Shown here: positions 51,679 through 60,120 of the stretch, piece by piece
How positions within the stretch are numbered: position 1 is the stretch's first letter
Layout: each line of letters opens with the position of its first letter
NCBI RefSeq assembly: GCF_029910215.1
Contig: NZ_CP110396.1
Span: 2,604,001 to 2,668,000, forward strand
Origin: Paraburkholderia sp. D15
GTDB lineage: Bacteria; Pseudomonadota; Gammaproteobacteria; Burkholderiales; Burkholderiaceae
Direction: 5' to 3'
Length of the DNA stretch: 64,000 nt
Translations under genes and position numbers: made by a program
The notes under the pieces: generated by a model
What the model saw: the letters and a program-made list of their open reading frames with translations, nothing else
What the model was told of the DNA's origin: nothing
Databases searched by the model: none

Positions 51679-52806
51679 ATGCCGCAAGCTCAATACATCG
51701 ATCCTCTCACCGGCACGCTTTATCCGTTCGACGTCCCACGCTGGTGTTCCGATCGGCAAACGCCGCTACTGATCACGCCGCAGCCTGGCATCGGTCGCGA
51801 CGATATCGATCGCACGCAGCGTTCGTTGTGGCGTTACCGCGCGGCGCTGCCAGTGGATATCGCCGCGCCGGTGTCGATGGGTGAAGGGTGCACGCCGCTC
51901 GTGCAGAAGGAATGGAACGACCTGCGGCCGTTCTTCAAGCTGGAGTGGTTCAATCCGACCTGTAGTTTCAAGGACCGCGGCACTTCCGTGATGCTGTCGT
52001 TTCTGCGCGGCATCGGCGTCGATGCGGTGCTCGAGGACAGTTCGGGCAACGGCGGCGCGTCGGTGGCGGCATACGGCGCGGCAGCCGGCATGGGCGTGAA
52101 GATTCTCGCGCCGGCTCATACGTCGCCGGCGAAAGTGGCACAGGTTCGTGCATATGGTGCGCAGATCCAGCTCGTCGAGGGGCCGCGCGAGGAGTCGCAG
52201 GCGGAGGCGATCCGGCAGTCGGCGGAGATCTTTTATTCGAGCCACAACTGGCAGCCGTTCTTTCTGCAGGGCACGAAGTCGATCGCGTACGAGTTGTGGG
52301 AAGACTTCGGTTTTCAGGCGCCGGACAACATCGTCATTCCGGTGGGCGCGGGCAGCAATCTGCTGGGATGCGATATCGGTTTCAAGGAACTGCTCGCGGC
52401 GGGACAGATCGACAAGCTGCCGCGCCTGTTTGCATCGCAGCCGCTGAACTGTTCGCCGCTCGATGCGTCGTTTCAGGCCGGACAGGACGTGCCGGTCGCG
52501 CGCCCTGTCAGCAAAACCGTCGCCGAGGGCACGGCGATCGCGCATCCGCTGCGTTTACGTGAAATGGTCGCGGCACTGCGCGACAGTGGCGGGTCGACCG
52601 TTGCGGTTGCCGAGGACGACATTGTGGCCGCGTTGAAAAAGCTCGCGCTGCAAGGGGTTTTCGTCGAGCCGACGTGCGCGCATGCCGCGGCGGCGCTCGA
52701 CGAATTGACCCGCCGCGGCACGATCAAGGCGAACGAGAAGACGGTTGTGCTGCTGACCGGCACAGGGATCAAGGCGGCCGGTTATATCGCCGAGTTGTTC
52801 GCTTGA
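51679..52806 (+). CDS. Threonine-synthase-like PLP enzyme (fold type II)
   Basis: A 375-residue pyridoxal-phosphate enzyme. The cofactor Lys is K98 in NPTCSFKDRG; SSGNGGASVAAYGAAAG and IPVGAGSNLLG form the substrate and phosphate sites. The N-terminal half resembles threonine synthase, but the operon context points to a lyase or beta-replacement enzyme acting on a hydroxy- or amino-substituted amino acid. It follows the cyclodeaminase-family gene by 53 bases and completes the three-gene operon. It converges on the amidase gene. Confidence 0.88.
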   Translation: MPQAQYIDPLTGTLYPFDVPRWCSDRQTPLLITPQPGIGRDDIDRTQRSLWRYRAALPVDIAAPVSMGEGCTPLVQKEWNDLRPFFKLEWFNPTCSFKDRGTSVMLSFLRGIGVDAVLEDSSGNGGASVAAYGAAAGMGVKILAPAHTSPAKVAQVRAYGAQIQLVEGPREESQAEAIRQSAEIFYSSHNWQPFFLQGTKSIAYELWEDFGFQAPDNIVIPVGAGSNLLGCDIGFKELLAAGQIDKLPRLFASQPLNCSPLDASFQAGQDVPVARPVSKTVAEGTAIAHPLRLREMVAALRDSGGSTVAVAEDDIVAALKKLALQGVFVEPTCAHAAAALDELTRRGTIKANEKTVVLLTGTGIKAAGYIAELFA

Positions 52807-52834
52807 CGTGTGGGGGCGGATATAGCTCGCCGTT

Positions 52835-53863
52835 TCACCGAGGCCGCAACGTCGGACTGATATCGATGGCGACAGGCTCTGCGGGCAACGGATACGTTCT
52901 CTCTCCCGGCGTGCCGAGATCGATCTGCTTGAGATCGATTTCCATCAGCGTCGGGTTCTCGTAGGTCCGGAAACCAAACGACGGCGCGTTCAGCGTTTTG
53001 ACGACCGCCCATTGCGTGTAATCGTCCTCGGTCTTGCCGTGCGTCGGCAACGAGCGGCTGGTGCCGAGCGGAATGTCCACCGTATTCAGAAGATGCAAGG
53101 CGAGGTTGCGCGCACCGGCCGCATTCTCCGGCTGCGTGGCGAAACGCTTCAGATAGAACGCGCGAATGAAACGCGACGGCGGCGTCGAGTCGCCCGGAAG
53201 CCCTCGCATGCCGCTACCGTGACCGGCGGGACTGAACGTGGCGTGGTCCGCTTCGAGCGGCGCGGCGTCGCGCGCATCCAGACCCACGAAGTTGTCGATA
53301 TTCGACAGATGCCACGGAAACGCGGGCGCATTCGTCAGTACCGCCACGGTGTTGTCGTAGACGGTGGGCTTGCCTGACTTCTCGGTGAATTCGATCACGA
53401 TGCTCCGGCCGTGTTTATCGTGCACGGAGAAGTGCACCGGAAGCTGCTGCTCGACCGCCTGGCCGCCGCCCCAGATGTCGACGCTGGACAGCATCTCCTT
53501 CACCTCGTCAACGCTGGCGAAGCTGGCGAGCAGCCAGTTCGCGAGTTGCCCGACAAAGAGCGCGCGCGACGGATCGCTTGCGGTGCTGGCGTATTGCGTG
53601 ATGCCCGGAAGCCAGAGCACGCCGACCGACAGGCCCGCTTCGTTGAGGCCGTCCGTGACGATGGGCAGGCCGAACGCGTTGATCCCGACAATGCCGTGCT
53701 TGCTGGTCCAATGCAATCCCGGCGACAGCGTCGGGGTGGTGCTGTGCATCGGCGTGCCTCGGCCCACGACGAGAATGCGGGAATGCAACGCCGCGCCGAA
53801 CTCCATGCTGCGACCGTTCACGACGCTGCCGTCGGCGGCTTTTAGAAGAAAGTCTGTACACAT
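52835..53863 (-). CDS. Choloylglycine-hydrolase-family amidase (linear amide C-N hydrolase)
   Basis: A 342-residue Ntn-hydrolase of the choloylglycine hydrolase/penicillin V acylase family. Removal of Met would expose Cys2 as nucleophile (M-C-T-D-F). Other active-site landmarks are present: the Arg in NGRSMEF, the Asn in DGLNEAGLSVGVLW, the Asn in LTNAPAFPWHL and the Arg in PSRFIRAFY. There is no signal peptide, so it is cytoplasmic, unlike Gram-negative penicillin acylases that are exported. It cleaves an unidentified linear amide, such as an N-acyl amino acid. A perfect 9-base inverted repeat lies upstream. Confidence 0.9.
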   Translation of the reverse strand: MCTDFLLKAADGSVVNGRSMEFGAALHSRILVVGRGTPMHSTTPTLSPGLHWTSKHGIVGINAFGLPIVTDGLNEAGLSVGVLWLPGITQYASTASDPSRALFVGQLANWLLASFASVDEVKEMLSSVDIWGGGQAVEQQLPVHFSVHDKHGRSIVIEFTEKSGKPTVYDNTVAVLTNAPAFPWHLSNIDNFVGLDARDAAPLEADHATFSPAGHGSGMRGLPGDSTPPSRFIRAFYLKRFATQPENAAGARNLALHLLNTVDIPLGTSRSLPTHGKTEDDYTQWAVVKTLNAPSFGFRTYENPTLMEIDLKQIDLGTPGERTYPLPAEPVAIDISPTLRPR

Positions 53864-53893
53864 TGCTGGTCTCCCCCGGAAAGTGGTTTTCCC

Positions 53894-53924
53894 ATCATAG
53901 GATGAATTTACGGATTCCTATGAT
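53894..53924. promoter_or_regulatory. Operator-like inverted repeat upstream of amidase gene
   Basis: ATCATAGGA at 53894-53902 and TCCTATGAT at 53916-53924 are perfect inverted arms 13 bases apart, starting 31 bases upstream of the amidase start codon. The position suits a repressor or activator site. Confidence 0.55.
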
Positions 53925-54145
53925 TATTTAAAGCGGCTTTGAACGCGATTATTTGTATTGAATAGAAGAGGGCCAGCCGGACGTATTCATATCGACGCTT
54001 CAAATTGGCGCTTCAAAAAGAACCGCCATGGCGACACGTGATGACCGGACGTTCCGCGTCATGACGGCGTGCCACACACGTACCACCTTCCCGCGAATCA
54101 GCATGCTTCAATCGTCGCTCATCCAGCACGTTGGGGAGCGATGAC

Positions 54146-55540
54146 ATGAAGATGTATGCACAGGAAAACGCACTGATCCGGGCGGCTTATCGCAACGATT
54201 TCTTCGGCCCGTATCGTGGACGGGAAGGCGACGACGGCATGTCGTCGCCCCCGATCTACCGGTTCGACGAAACTGCCCACTTGGCCTCTGGCGAATTGCC
54301 GGATCGAGGCGATGCCGTGCCGCCGCGCGCGGAGCGCGAGCCGCACCTGATGCAGCCGCATGCGCGAACGACTCGAAGCGCGCCGGAGTCGTTCGGGATG
54401 GTTGAACATGCAACGACATCGGGGCGGCCGCAAAATCGCGTATTGAACAGCGTCAAAACCAACGGACGCTGGTTGCCGTTGGATGTGGCGGGACTCGCAT
54501 CCAGCGTGATAAGCGAAAAGCAGAACCCGAGTCCGATGGGTAAGGCCGCGATCGCGAGCAATGCGCTGTTTCTCGGCGGCAGCTTGACGCACATCGCCAA
54601 TCTGCACGATCTCCGCCCGCTTGCCCAGGCATCGAGAGCCATGACGTTCGCCGGCATGGGCGTGGGAACCGGCCTCGACATTGCGCAACTGGTCTCCGAC
54701 GCAAAAGATCTGAAAGCCAATCCGAACGATGAACAGGCGAAGTGGAACGTCGGCAATAGCGCGGCGCGTCTCGGTCTGGGTATTGGGGCTGCTGCGGCGG
54801 CGGTGTTCTGCCCGCCGGCCGCGCTGGTGCCGTTGCTGGTGCCCGATTTCGCGCAGATTCACCAGGCGATCTCGTTGCGCCGGCAGGAAACCGATTTACG
54901 CGCGCAAGGTCGCGACGTGGAAGCCGATGCGATTCACGCCGAGTACCAGCTTGCCGCGCTCAATTCGACACCGCTCGTCAATCTGTTCGCACCGGTTTAC
55001 ACGCATCGTATGCAGCCCGAGGTGATGGCCTTCGAGGCGTCGCAGGGCAACAAACCGGGCGGCGCGCCGATGGGCGACATTTCGCCCGATGCGATAGGCA
55101 GCAAGGCCGTGCTGCAGTACTACGGCCAGGCGTTGGATCAACGTGCGCGTGCATTCGGCGAGGGGGCGTTGCCGTCGCTGAAAAAAGCCGCGCAGGAGGC
55201 GGGCGCGGATTCGGTCACGGCCATCATCCACGCGCCGCAGCAGTTCGACTGGCCTGGGAGCAACGGTGCGCCGATGCGGATTTTCGATCGCGCGATCATT
55301 GCCACGTATTCGGCGAAGACGGATTCGATGCACGCGGAGTTCTTCGGCAAGGACAAAGGCGGCGTATTCCGCCTGCCTTACCTGAATCAAGGTACCGACC
55401 TCGGTGGCCGGTCGAAGAATATTGTCGTGGTCAACCGGTCCGCGTCCGATCAGGCGCCGGTCAAGTTCGATCTCGACGCGTACACGAACGACAGGACAGG
55501 TAGCGTGATTCTGGTCGATCCCGATCGCAGCGTCGTTTGA
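54146..55540 (+). CDS. Orphan 464-residue protein
   Basis: A protein with no family I recognise. Residues 1-100 are polar and proline/arginine-rich (likely disordered). Residues about 130-240 are rich in Ala, Gly and Leu with one strongly hydrophobic stretch at 208-234 (RLGLGIGAAAAAVFCPP) that could insert in a membrane. Residues 310-464 look globular, with a well-behaved beta-rich end. There is no N-terminal signal peptide. The overall plan (disordered start, hydrophobic middle, globular end) resembles some secreted effectors, but that is only an impression. The ATG at 54146 follows GGGGAGCG; the TTG at 54131 is less likely. Confidence 0.6.
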   Translation: MKMYAQENALIRAAYRNDFFGPYRGREGDDGMSSPPIYRFDETAHLASGELPDRGDAVPPRAEREPHLMQPHARTTRSAPESFGMVEHATTSGRPQNRVLNSVKTNGRWLPLDVAGLASSVISEKQNPSPMGKAAIASNALFLGGSLTHIANLHDLRPLAQASRAMTFAGMGVGTGLDIAQLVSDAKDLKANPNDEQAKWNVGNSAARLGLGIGAAAAAVFCPPAALVPLLVPDFAQIHQAISLRRQETDLRAQGRDVEADAIHAEYQLAALNSTPLVNLFAPVYTHRMQPEVMAFEASQGNKPGGAPMGDISPDAIGSKAVLQYYGQALDQRARAFGEGALPSLKKAAQEAGADSVTAIIHAPQQFDWPGSNGAPMRIFDRAIIATYSAKTDSMHAEFFGKDKGGVFRLPYLNQGTDLGGRSKNIVVVNRSASDQAPVKFDLDAYTNDRTGSVILVDPDRSVV

Positions 55541-55548
55541 CGGCGCCG

Positions 55549-56718
55549 TCAATGCGCCTGCAAAGGCTGCCGCTGATCGACCGATTCGAGCACTGCCTGC
55601 ACCACGCGCTCGACACTCGGCCAGTTGCGCGAGGGGTCGTCCTGCACGATCTGTTCCGGGGCCACGCTGCGATACGGTGGCGGATAGCCCCAGATCGCAT
55701 CGTGCCGTTCGGGCCTCGTGATGCTGCCGCCGAGCACCGCGACGGTGGGCCGGCGAAATGCCGCCGCGACGTGCATCAGCATCGTCGAGTTGGTCAACAC
55801 GACGTCGGCCTGTTCGGCGAGCGCGAAGGTCGTGCGCATCGGCATGTCGCCCGCGACCGAGTGCACGGCGACGCTCGGACCGGCCGCGGCGATCGCCTCG
55901 CCCGCGCGGGTTCGGTCGGCCGCGCTGCCGACGATCACGACCTCGCACAACTCGCCGTTCTTCGCGAGTGCATGCGCGATCCGCGCAAGCGCCTCGCCGG
56001 CCAGACGCGCATCCCATGCCTTGGTCGGCACGCCCGCGCCGACCCCGGCGACGATCCGCACCACGCGGCGCCCCAGCGGTTCGCCGGCGACGCGCCAGAT
56101 GCGCGCGGCGGCCGCGCGTTCGTCGCCGGTCAGGAACAGTTGCGGGCGTGCTTCGGGTAGGTCGGTGGCCCCGAGCAACTCGGCTTGCGCGAGCGCGGCG
56201 CGGCCGCATTGGCGCGCCGCGAATTCGATATGCGCTTGACAGCCGCTCCAGCCGCCGCGATAGCCGCGCACGCCGATGCGATAGCGCACGCCGGCACGCA
56301 TCATCAGCAAGGCGCCCATGTAGCTGCCGAGCACGTCGATGCCGACGTCGACGCCGCCTCGCGCGCGCAGCGCCGCGATCTGCGGCGAACGCCACAGGAA
56401 GCGCAGCACGTTGCCGTGTGAGCGGTCCGCGACCAGCTTGTTATTCCAGGGCGCGTCGATTTCGACGATCTCGTCGACGAACGGATTGTTCTCCAGGATC
56501 GGCCGGCCCCAGCTGCCGATGCCGGCGATCAGCCGCGTCGTGGGAAAACGCCGGCGCAGCGCCTCGAAAAGCGGCGTGGTGGTGAGCAGTTCGCCGAAAT
56601 CGTTGGGACGCAGCACGAGAATCTCGCGCGGCGTGGCACGTCGCGGATCGAAGCGGGCAGGGTGGAACCGGCTCATCAGCCAGACCGGCGTTTCGATGAC
56701 GAAGCTTTTCCAACCCAT
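55549..56718 (-). CDS. Glycosyltransferase family 9 (heptosyltransferase-like)
   Basis: A 389-residue GT9 enzyme. ILVLRPNDFGELLTTTPLFEALRRRFP is the family's N-terminal nucleotide-sugar domain start, and the second domain has ADVVLTNSTMLMHVAAAFRRPTVAVLGG, close to the S-G-x-x-H-x-A-A motif of heptosyltransferases. It adds a heptose or related sugar to lipopolysaccharide core or another glycan on the cytoplasmic face. The start at 56718 (MGWKS) follows GGAGA; two Mets lie just upstream. It is convergent with the orphan gene with only eight bases between, and divergent from the desaturase gene. Confidence 0.85.
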   Translation of the reverse strand: MGWKSFVIETPVWLMSRFHPARFDPRRATPREILVLRPNDFGELLTTTPLFEALRRRFPTTRLIAGIGSWGRPILENNPFVDEIVEIDAPWNNKLVADRSHGNVLRFLWRSPQIAALRARGGVDVGIDVLGSYMGALLMMRAGVRYRIGVRGYRGGWSGCQAHIEFAARQCGRAALAQAELLGATDLPEARPQLFLTGDERAAAARIWRVAGEPLGRRVVRIVAGVGAGVPTKAWDARLAGEALARIAHALAKNGELCEVVIVGSAADRTRAGEAIAAAGPSVAVHSVAGDMPMRTTFALAEQADVVLTNSTMLMHVAAAFRRPTVAVLGGSITRPERHDAIWGYPPPYRSVAPEQIVQDDPSRNWPSVERVVQAVLESVDQRQPLQAH

Positions 56719-56881
56719 GATGTCTCCGTGGCGCAAGGGAACCGCCCCGATTGTGCCCGCAGGCCCCGCCGTGCTGTGTGGCCGGGCGCACGGTAAGGCG
56801 GAGGTCGGCCGCTTTCTTCAGACTGTCACAACCCATTGCTAAGTTCTGCGGCGACTGACTTGTCGTGTCGACGGAGAAACG

Positions 56882-57883
56882 ATGGACCCACAGGCCTTTC
56901 CCGCAGCCGGACCGAATGCGGATGCACCGGAAACGGCGCGCGAGCGTCGCCCGCGGCGGCATGCCGTAATCGACCGCCGTGCCAATCTGACCTTGTTGAC
57001 GCTGGTCGGCGCGGCGATGCTGCTGCAACTCGTCGCGTGGCCTTTCCTGTTGCGTGGCTGCGGCGCCGCCGCGGTATGTCTGATGGTGCCGCTCGTCGTG
57101 CTGGCGCCGACGCATTGGGGTTTGATTCACGAAGCCATTCACGGACAGTTGTTGCCGCAACGAAAGCTCAACGAGGCGTTGGGGCGGCTGCTGGCCATCC
57201 TGTTCCTGCTGCCGTTCGACGCCGTGCGTTTTGGTCACCTGATGCATCACCGCTTCACGCGCGAGCCTTACGATAAGCCGGACGTGCATGACGGCGCGAC
57301 GCCCCGTGTTTACGCGCGCGTCGGGTACCTGCTGCGTTTGTTGGGTGGCTTGTATGTCGCGGAAGTGGCGTTGCCGCTGCTCTCGTTTTTGCCCGTGCGG
57401 TGGACCTGCCGCCTGGTCGCCGCGCAGATCGGCAGTGAAGGACCGGCGGGAGAGGATGTTCAACGTCTGTTCGTGGGTTTTGCCGGCAATCCGGAGCGGC
57501 GCGCGCGGATTCGGCGCGACTGGTTGCTGTCGGTCGCGCTGCACGGCGGCGCATTTTATTTCTACGGCGCGTGGTGGCCGGTGCTGGCCGTGACGATGAC
57601 CCTGCGCGGCGTTTGGCTTTCGCTCGCGGATAACCTGCCGCATTACGACGTCTCGCTCGATACGCCTCAGCGGGCGCGCAATTTTCGCGTGGCGGCGTTC
57701 TGGCAGAGAGTGGTGATGAATCACCACCTGCATCAATTGCATCACCGGTATCCGACCTTGCCGTGGACCGCGCTGCCCGCGTTAGCGAATGATAGGGAGG
57801 CCGCCGGATCGTCAGCGTTGAAAGAGGAGGCGTATTTTCGTGCGGCGTTCAGGCAGTTTCTCCGCTTCGGCCGGGTGCATTGA
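56882..57883 (+). CDS. Membrane fatty-acid desaturase-like protein
   Basis: A 333-residue di-iron membrane desaturase/hydroxylase. The three His boxes are present: H83-E-A-I-H87, H119-LMHH with H122 and H123, and N-H281-H-L-H-Q-L-H-H288. Hydrophobic segments separate them in the usual pattern. It would introduce a double bond or hydroxyl into an acyl chain or carotenoid-like lipid. The ATG at 56882 has GGAGAAACG upstream. Single gene, convergent with the TetR gene. Confidence 0.9.
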   Translation: MDPQAFPAAGPNADAPETARERRPRRHAVIDRRANLTLLTLVGAAMLLQLVAWPFLLRGCGAAAVCLMVPLVVLAPTHWGLIHEAIHGQLLPQRKLNEALGRLLAILFLLPFDAVRFGHLMHHRFTREPYDKPDVHDGATPRVYARVGYLLRLLGGLYVAEVALPLLSFLPVRWTCRLVAAQIGSEGPAGEDVQRLFVGFAGNPERRARIRRDWLLSVALHGGAFYFYGAWWPVLAVTMTLRGVWLSLADNLPHYDVSLDTPQRARNFRVAAFWQRVVMNHHLHQLHHRYPTLPWTALPALANDREAAGSSALKEEAYFRAAFRQFLRFGRVH

Positions 57884-57936
57884 AGGTGACCGAGGCGGCG
57901 TGACACGCGCGTTGTCATTGCGCGCGGTGTGATGCT

Positions 57937-58680
57937 TCAACGCCGCCTGGTGGGCGTGGATGCCTTGGCGCCTGCCTTTGCTTTGGCCTTTGCGTCCGCC
58001 TTGGTCTTTGCCGTTGCCACTGCGTATCGCGCCAGAAACATCTCCGCCGTCGACTCCGCCAATTGCTTCTGCTCTTTCGGCGTGAGCGTGGGCTGCCCCA
58101 TCGTCACCTGCGGCCAGAACGCGAACGCCTTCACCAGACCCTGCAACTGATGCGCGGCAAAAAGCGGATCTTTTACGTCGAGCCGTCCGTCGGCGGCGGC
58201 GGCGCGGATCCAGATAGTCAGGTCTTCCTCGCGCTCGCCCAGACGCGCGACCATATCCCGCGCCCGCTCGGGCGAATGAATTCCCGCCCCGATGGCGACG
58301 CGCGCCAGCGACAGAAACGCGTCGTCGTTCAGCAGCTTCAGCTTGCGCGACAGCAGATCGAGTAGTTGCTCGCGCAACGGCCGGTCCGCGCGATACGCGG
58401 GCGATTCGCCTTCGTGGCTGGCGTCCCATAACTGCCGCAGGATCGCGCCGAACAGCGCTTCCTTGCTGGGGAAATGGTTATAGACCGTGCGCTTCGATAC
58501 GCTCGCGCGCGCGGCGATGCGGTCCATGCTGGTCGCGTCGTAACCGGCGGCGAGAAACTCCTCGATCGCCGCGCCGATGATCGCTTCGCGCTTGCGATCG
58601 GTCAGCCGCAGCGTGCCGCCGGCTGGGGCATCGCCGCTATTGTCCGCGTATTGGTCTGGGTGGTTGTCGGTGGGGTCCAT
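57937..58680 (-). CDS. TetR-family regulator with Ala/Lys-rich tail
   Basis: A 247-residue TetR repressor. The helix-turn-helix is TSMDRIAARASVSKRTVYNHFPSKEALF (residues about 51-78), preceded by a 28-residue flexible lead. The last 30 residues are an Ala-Lys repeat (TKADAKAKAKAGAKAS), unusual for the family and likely a disordered basic tail that could touch DNA. It diverges from the MBL-fold hydrolase gene with 83 bases between, which carry two near-identical 20-base repeats as probable operators. Confidence 0.92.
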   Translation of the reverse strand: MDPTDNHPDQYADNSGDAPAGGTLRLTDRKREAIIGAAIEEFLAAGYDATSMDRIAARASVSKRTVYNHFPSKEALFGAILRQLWDASHEGESPAYRADRPLREQLLDLLSRKLKLLNDDAFLSLARVAIGAGIHSPERARDMVARLGEREEDLTIWIRAAAADGRLDVKDPLFAAHQLQGLVKAFAFWPQVTMGQPTLTPKEQKQLAESTAEMFLARYAVATAKTKADAKAKAKAGAKASTPTRRR

Positions 58681-58690
58681 CGTGAAATTT

Positions 58691-58744
58691 TACACCGGGT
58701 AGTTTACTTTCCACAAAAATAAACTACACTGGGCAGTCTACTTT
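58691..58744. promoter_or_regulatory. Paired 20-bp direct repeats, TetR operators
   Basis: TACACCGGGTAGTTTACTTT at 58691-58710 recurs as TACACTGGGCAGTCTACTTT at 58725-58744, with three differences and a 34-base period. An inverted GTAGTTTA (58699-58706) to TAAACTAC (58720-58727) links them. They fill the gap between the TetR and MBL-fold genes and most likely bind the TetR protein. Confidence 0.75.
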
Positions 58745-58763
58745 TCGCATCGAGGCGTTTCAC

Positions 58764-59900
58764 ATGACTTCGCTCATCGGTTCCATTCGCAACGTTCTGG
58801 GTTTGACCGCGGCCCAACGCGGACGCGATCTGTCGCAAGGCTCGGCGCAGCACGACGGCGAGCGCTTTCGCAACGTCAAGCCGCGGCCCGTGGAAGGGTT
58901 CGGCAAGACCTTGAGCATCGCGTGGAACATGCTGACCAACAAGCCGTCGGGTACGGTGCCGGCGGGCGCGTTGCCGGTCGATACGCTGACGCGCGCGCAA
59001 CTCGATGCGGCGCCCGATCGCAGCCTGTACCGGCTTGGCCATTCGACCTTGCTGCTGAAAATGCGCGGCCAGTTCTGGCTGACCGATCCGGTGTTTGCCG
59101 AACGCGCATCGCCGTTCCGGCGTGTCGGGCCGAAGCGTTTTCACGCGCCGCCCATCGCGCTTGCCGATCTGCCGCCGCTCGCGGGCGTGATTCTTTCGCA
59201 CGATCACTACGACCATCTGGACCGCGAGACGGTGCTTGCGCTCGCGGCAAGTACGCAGGTGTTTCTCACGCCGCTCGGCGTTGGCGACCGCTTGATCGAA
59301 TGGGGCGTCGAGGCGCGCAAGGTGCGCCAGTTCGACTGGTGGCAGGGCGTCGAGATTGACGGCCTCGCGTTTACCGCGACGCCCGCGCAGCATTTTTCGG
59401 GGCGCAGTCTGTTCGATGGCAATAGCACGCTGTGGGCGTCGTGGGTGATCGTCGACGGCGATCTGCGCGTGTTCTTCAGCGGCGATACCGGCTATTTCGA
59501 CGGCTTCAGGGAGATCGGCGAACGCTTCGGTCCGTTCGACGTGACCTTCGTCGAAACCGGCGCGTACGACAAGATGTGGCCGTACGTGCACATGCAACCC
59601 GACGACACCGTGCAGGCCCACGTCGATCTGCGCGGCCGCTGGCTGATGCCGATTCACAACGGCACCTTCGATCTGGCGATGCATCGCTGGTACGAGCCGT
59701 TCGAGCGCGTGATCGGGCTCGCGGCCGTGCGCGGCATTGCGCTCGCCACGCCGCGGATGGGCGAGCGGCTCGATCTGGCTGCGCCGCATCGCGGAGAGCG
59801 GTGGTGGCGCCATGCGATGGAGGTAGCGGAGGCGTCGCCGCAGCCGAAGGCGGCACGCCGGTGGTTCGCTTGCCGGAATGCGGGGCAGGCGAATTCGTGA
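58764..59900 (+). CDS. MBL-fold metallohydrolase (NAPE-PLD/UlaG-like)
   Basis: A 378-residue metallo-beta-lactamase-fold hydrolase. The metal motif H146-D-H-Y-D-H151 is complete; the bridging Asp lies in FFSGDTGYFDGF and a late His in RWLMPIHNGTFDLAMH. Length and the LGHSTLLLKMRG, LTDPVF and WWQG segments fit the NAPE-phospholipase D/UlaG-like group of phosphodiesterases and lactonases. No signal peptide is evident. It is the likely target of the divergent TetR regulator. It ends before a strong intrinsic terminator. Confidence 0.9.
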   Translation: MTSLIGSIRNVLGLTAAQRGRDLSQGSAQHDGERFRNVKPRPVEGFGKTLSIAWNMLTNKPSGTVPAGALPVDTLTRAQLDAAPDRSLYRLGHSTLLLKMRGQFWLTDPVFAERASPFRRVGPKRFHAPPIALADLPPLAGVILSHDHYDHLDRETVLALAASTQVFLTPLGVGDRLIEWGVEARKVRQFDWWQGVEIDGLAFTATPAQHFSGRSLFDGNSTLWASWVIVDGDLRVFFSGDTGYFDGFREIGERFGPFDVTFVETGAYDKMWPYVHMQPDDTVQAHVDLRGRWLMPIHNGTFDLAMHRWYEPFERVIGLAAVRGIALATPRMGERLDLAAPHRGERWWRHAMEVAEASPQPKAARRWFACRNAGQANS

Positions 59901-60043
59901 GGGTATGAGGGCGACGCGGGCGTTACGTCCGTCGCCTGAAACATTCGCTGCTTGAAGGATGGATTGGCGAAGCGGGGAGTTAGCTAGCGCTTGCCGATGA
60001 TGGTCGGGTCGCTATCGCCAGGCAGTTCGATTGTGCGTTGTTG

Positions 60044-60086
60044 CCGGCTTCGTTCTCCTGGTGAAAGAGAGAACGAAGCCGGTTTT
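60044..60086 (+). terminator. Intrinsic terminator after MBL-fold hydrolase gene
   Basis: A perfect 14-base arm (60044-60057) pairs with 60069-60082 around an 11-base loop and is followed by TTTT. It lies between the convergent MBL-fold and repeat-protein genes. Confidence 0.88.
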
Positions 60087-60120
60087 ACGTTGAGGTTGCG
60101 GTTTGCTTACTGCGGGTTGC

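Noticed and set aside
54896..56395. A 499-codon minus-strand frame across the orphan and GT9 genes
   Set aside because: Arginine-rich composition typical of a shadow frame; it crosses two better-supported genes.
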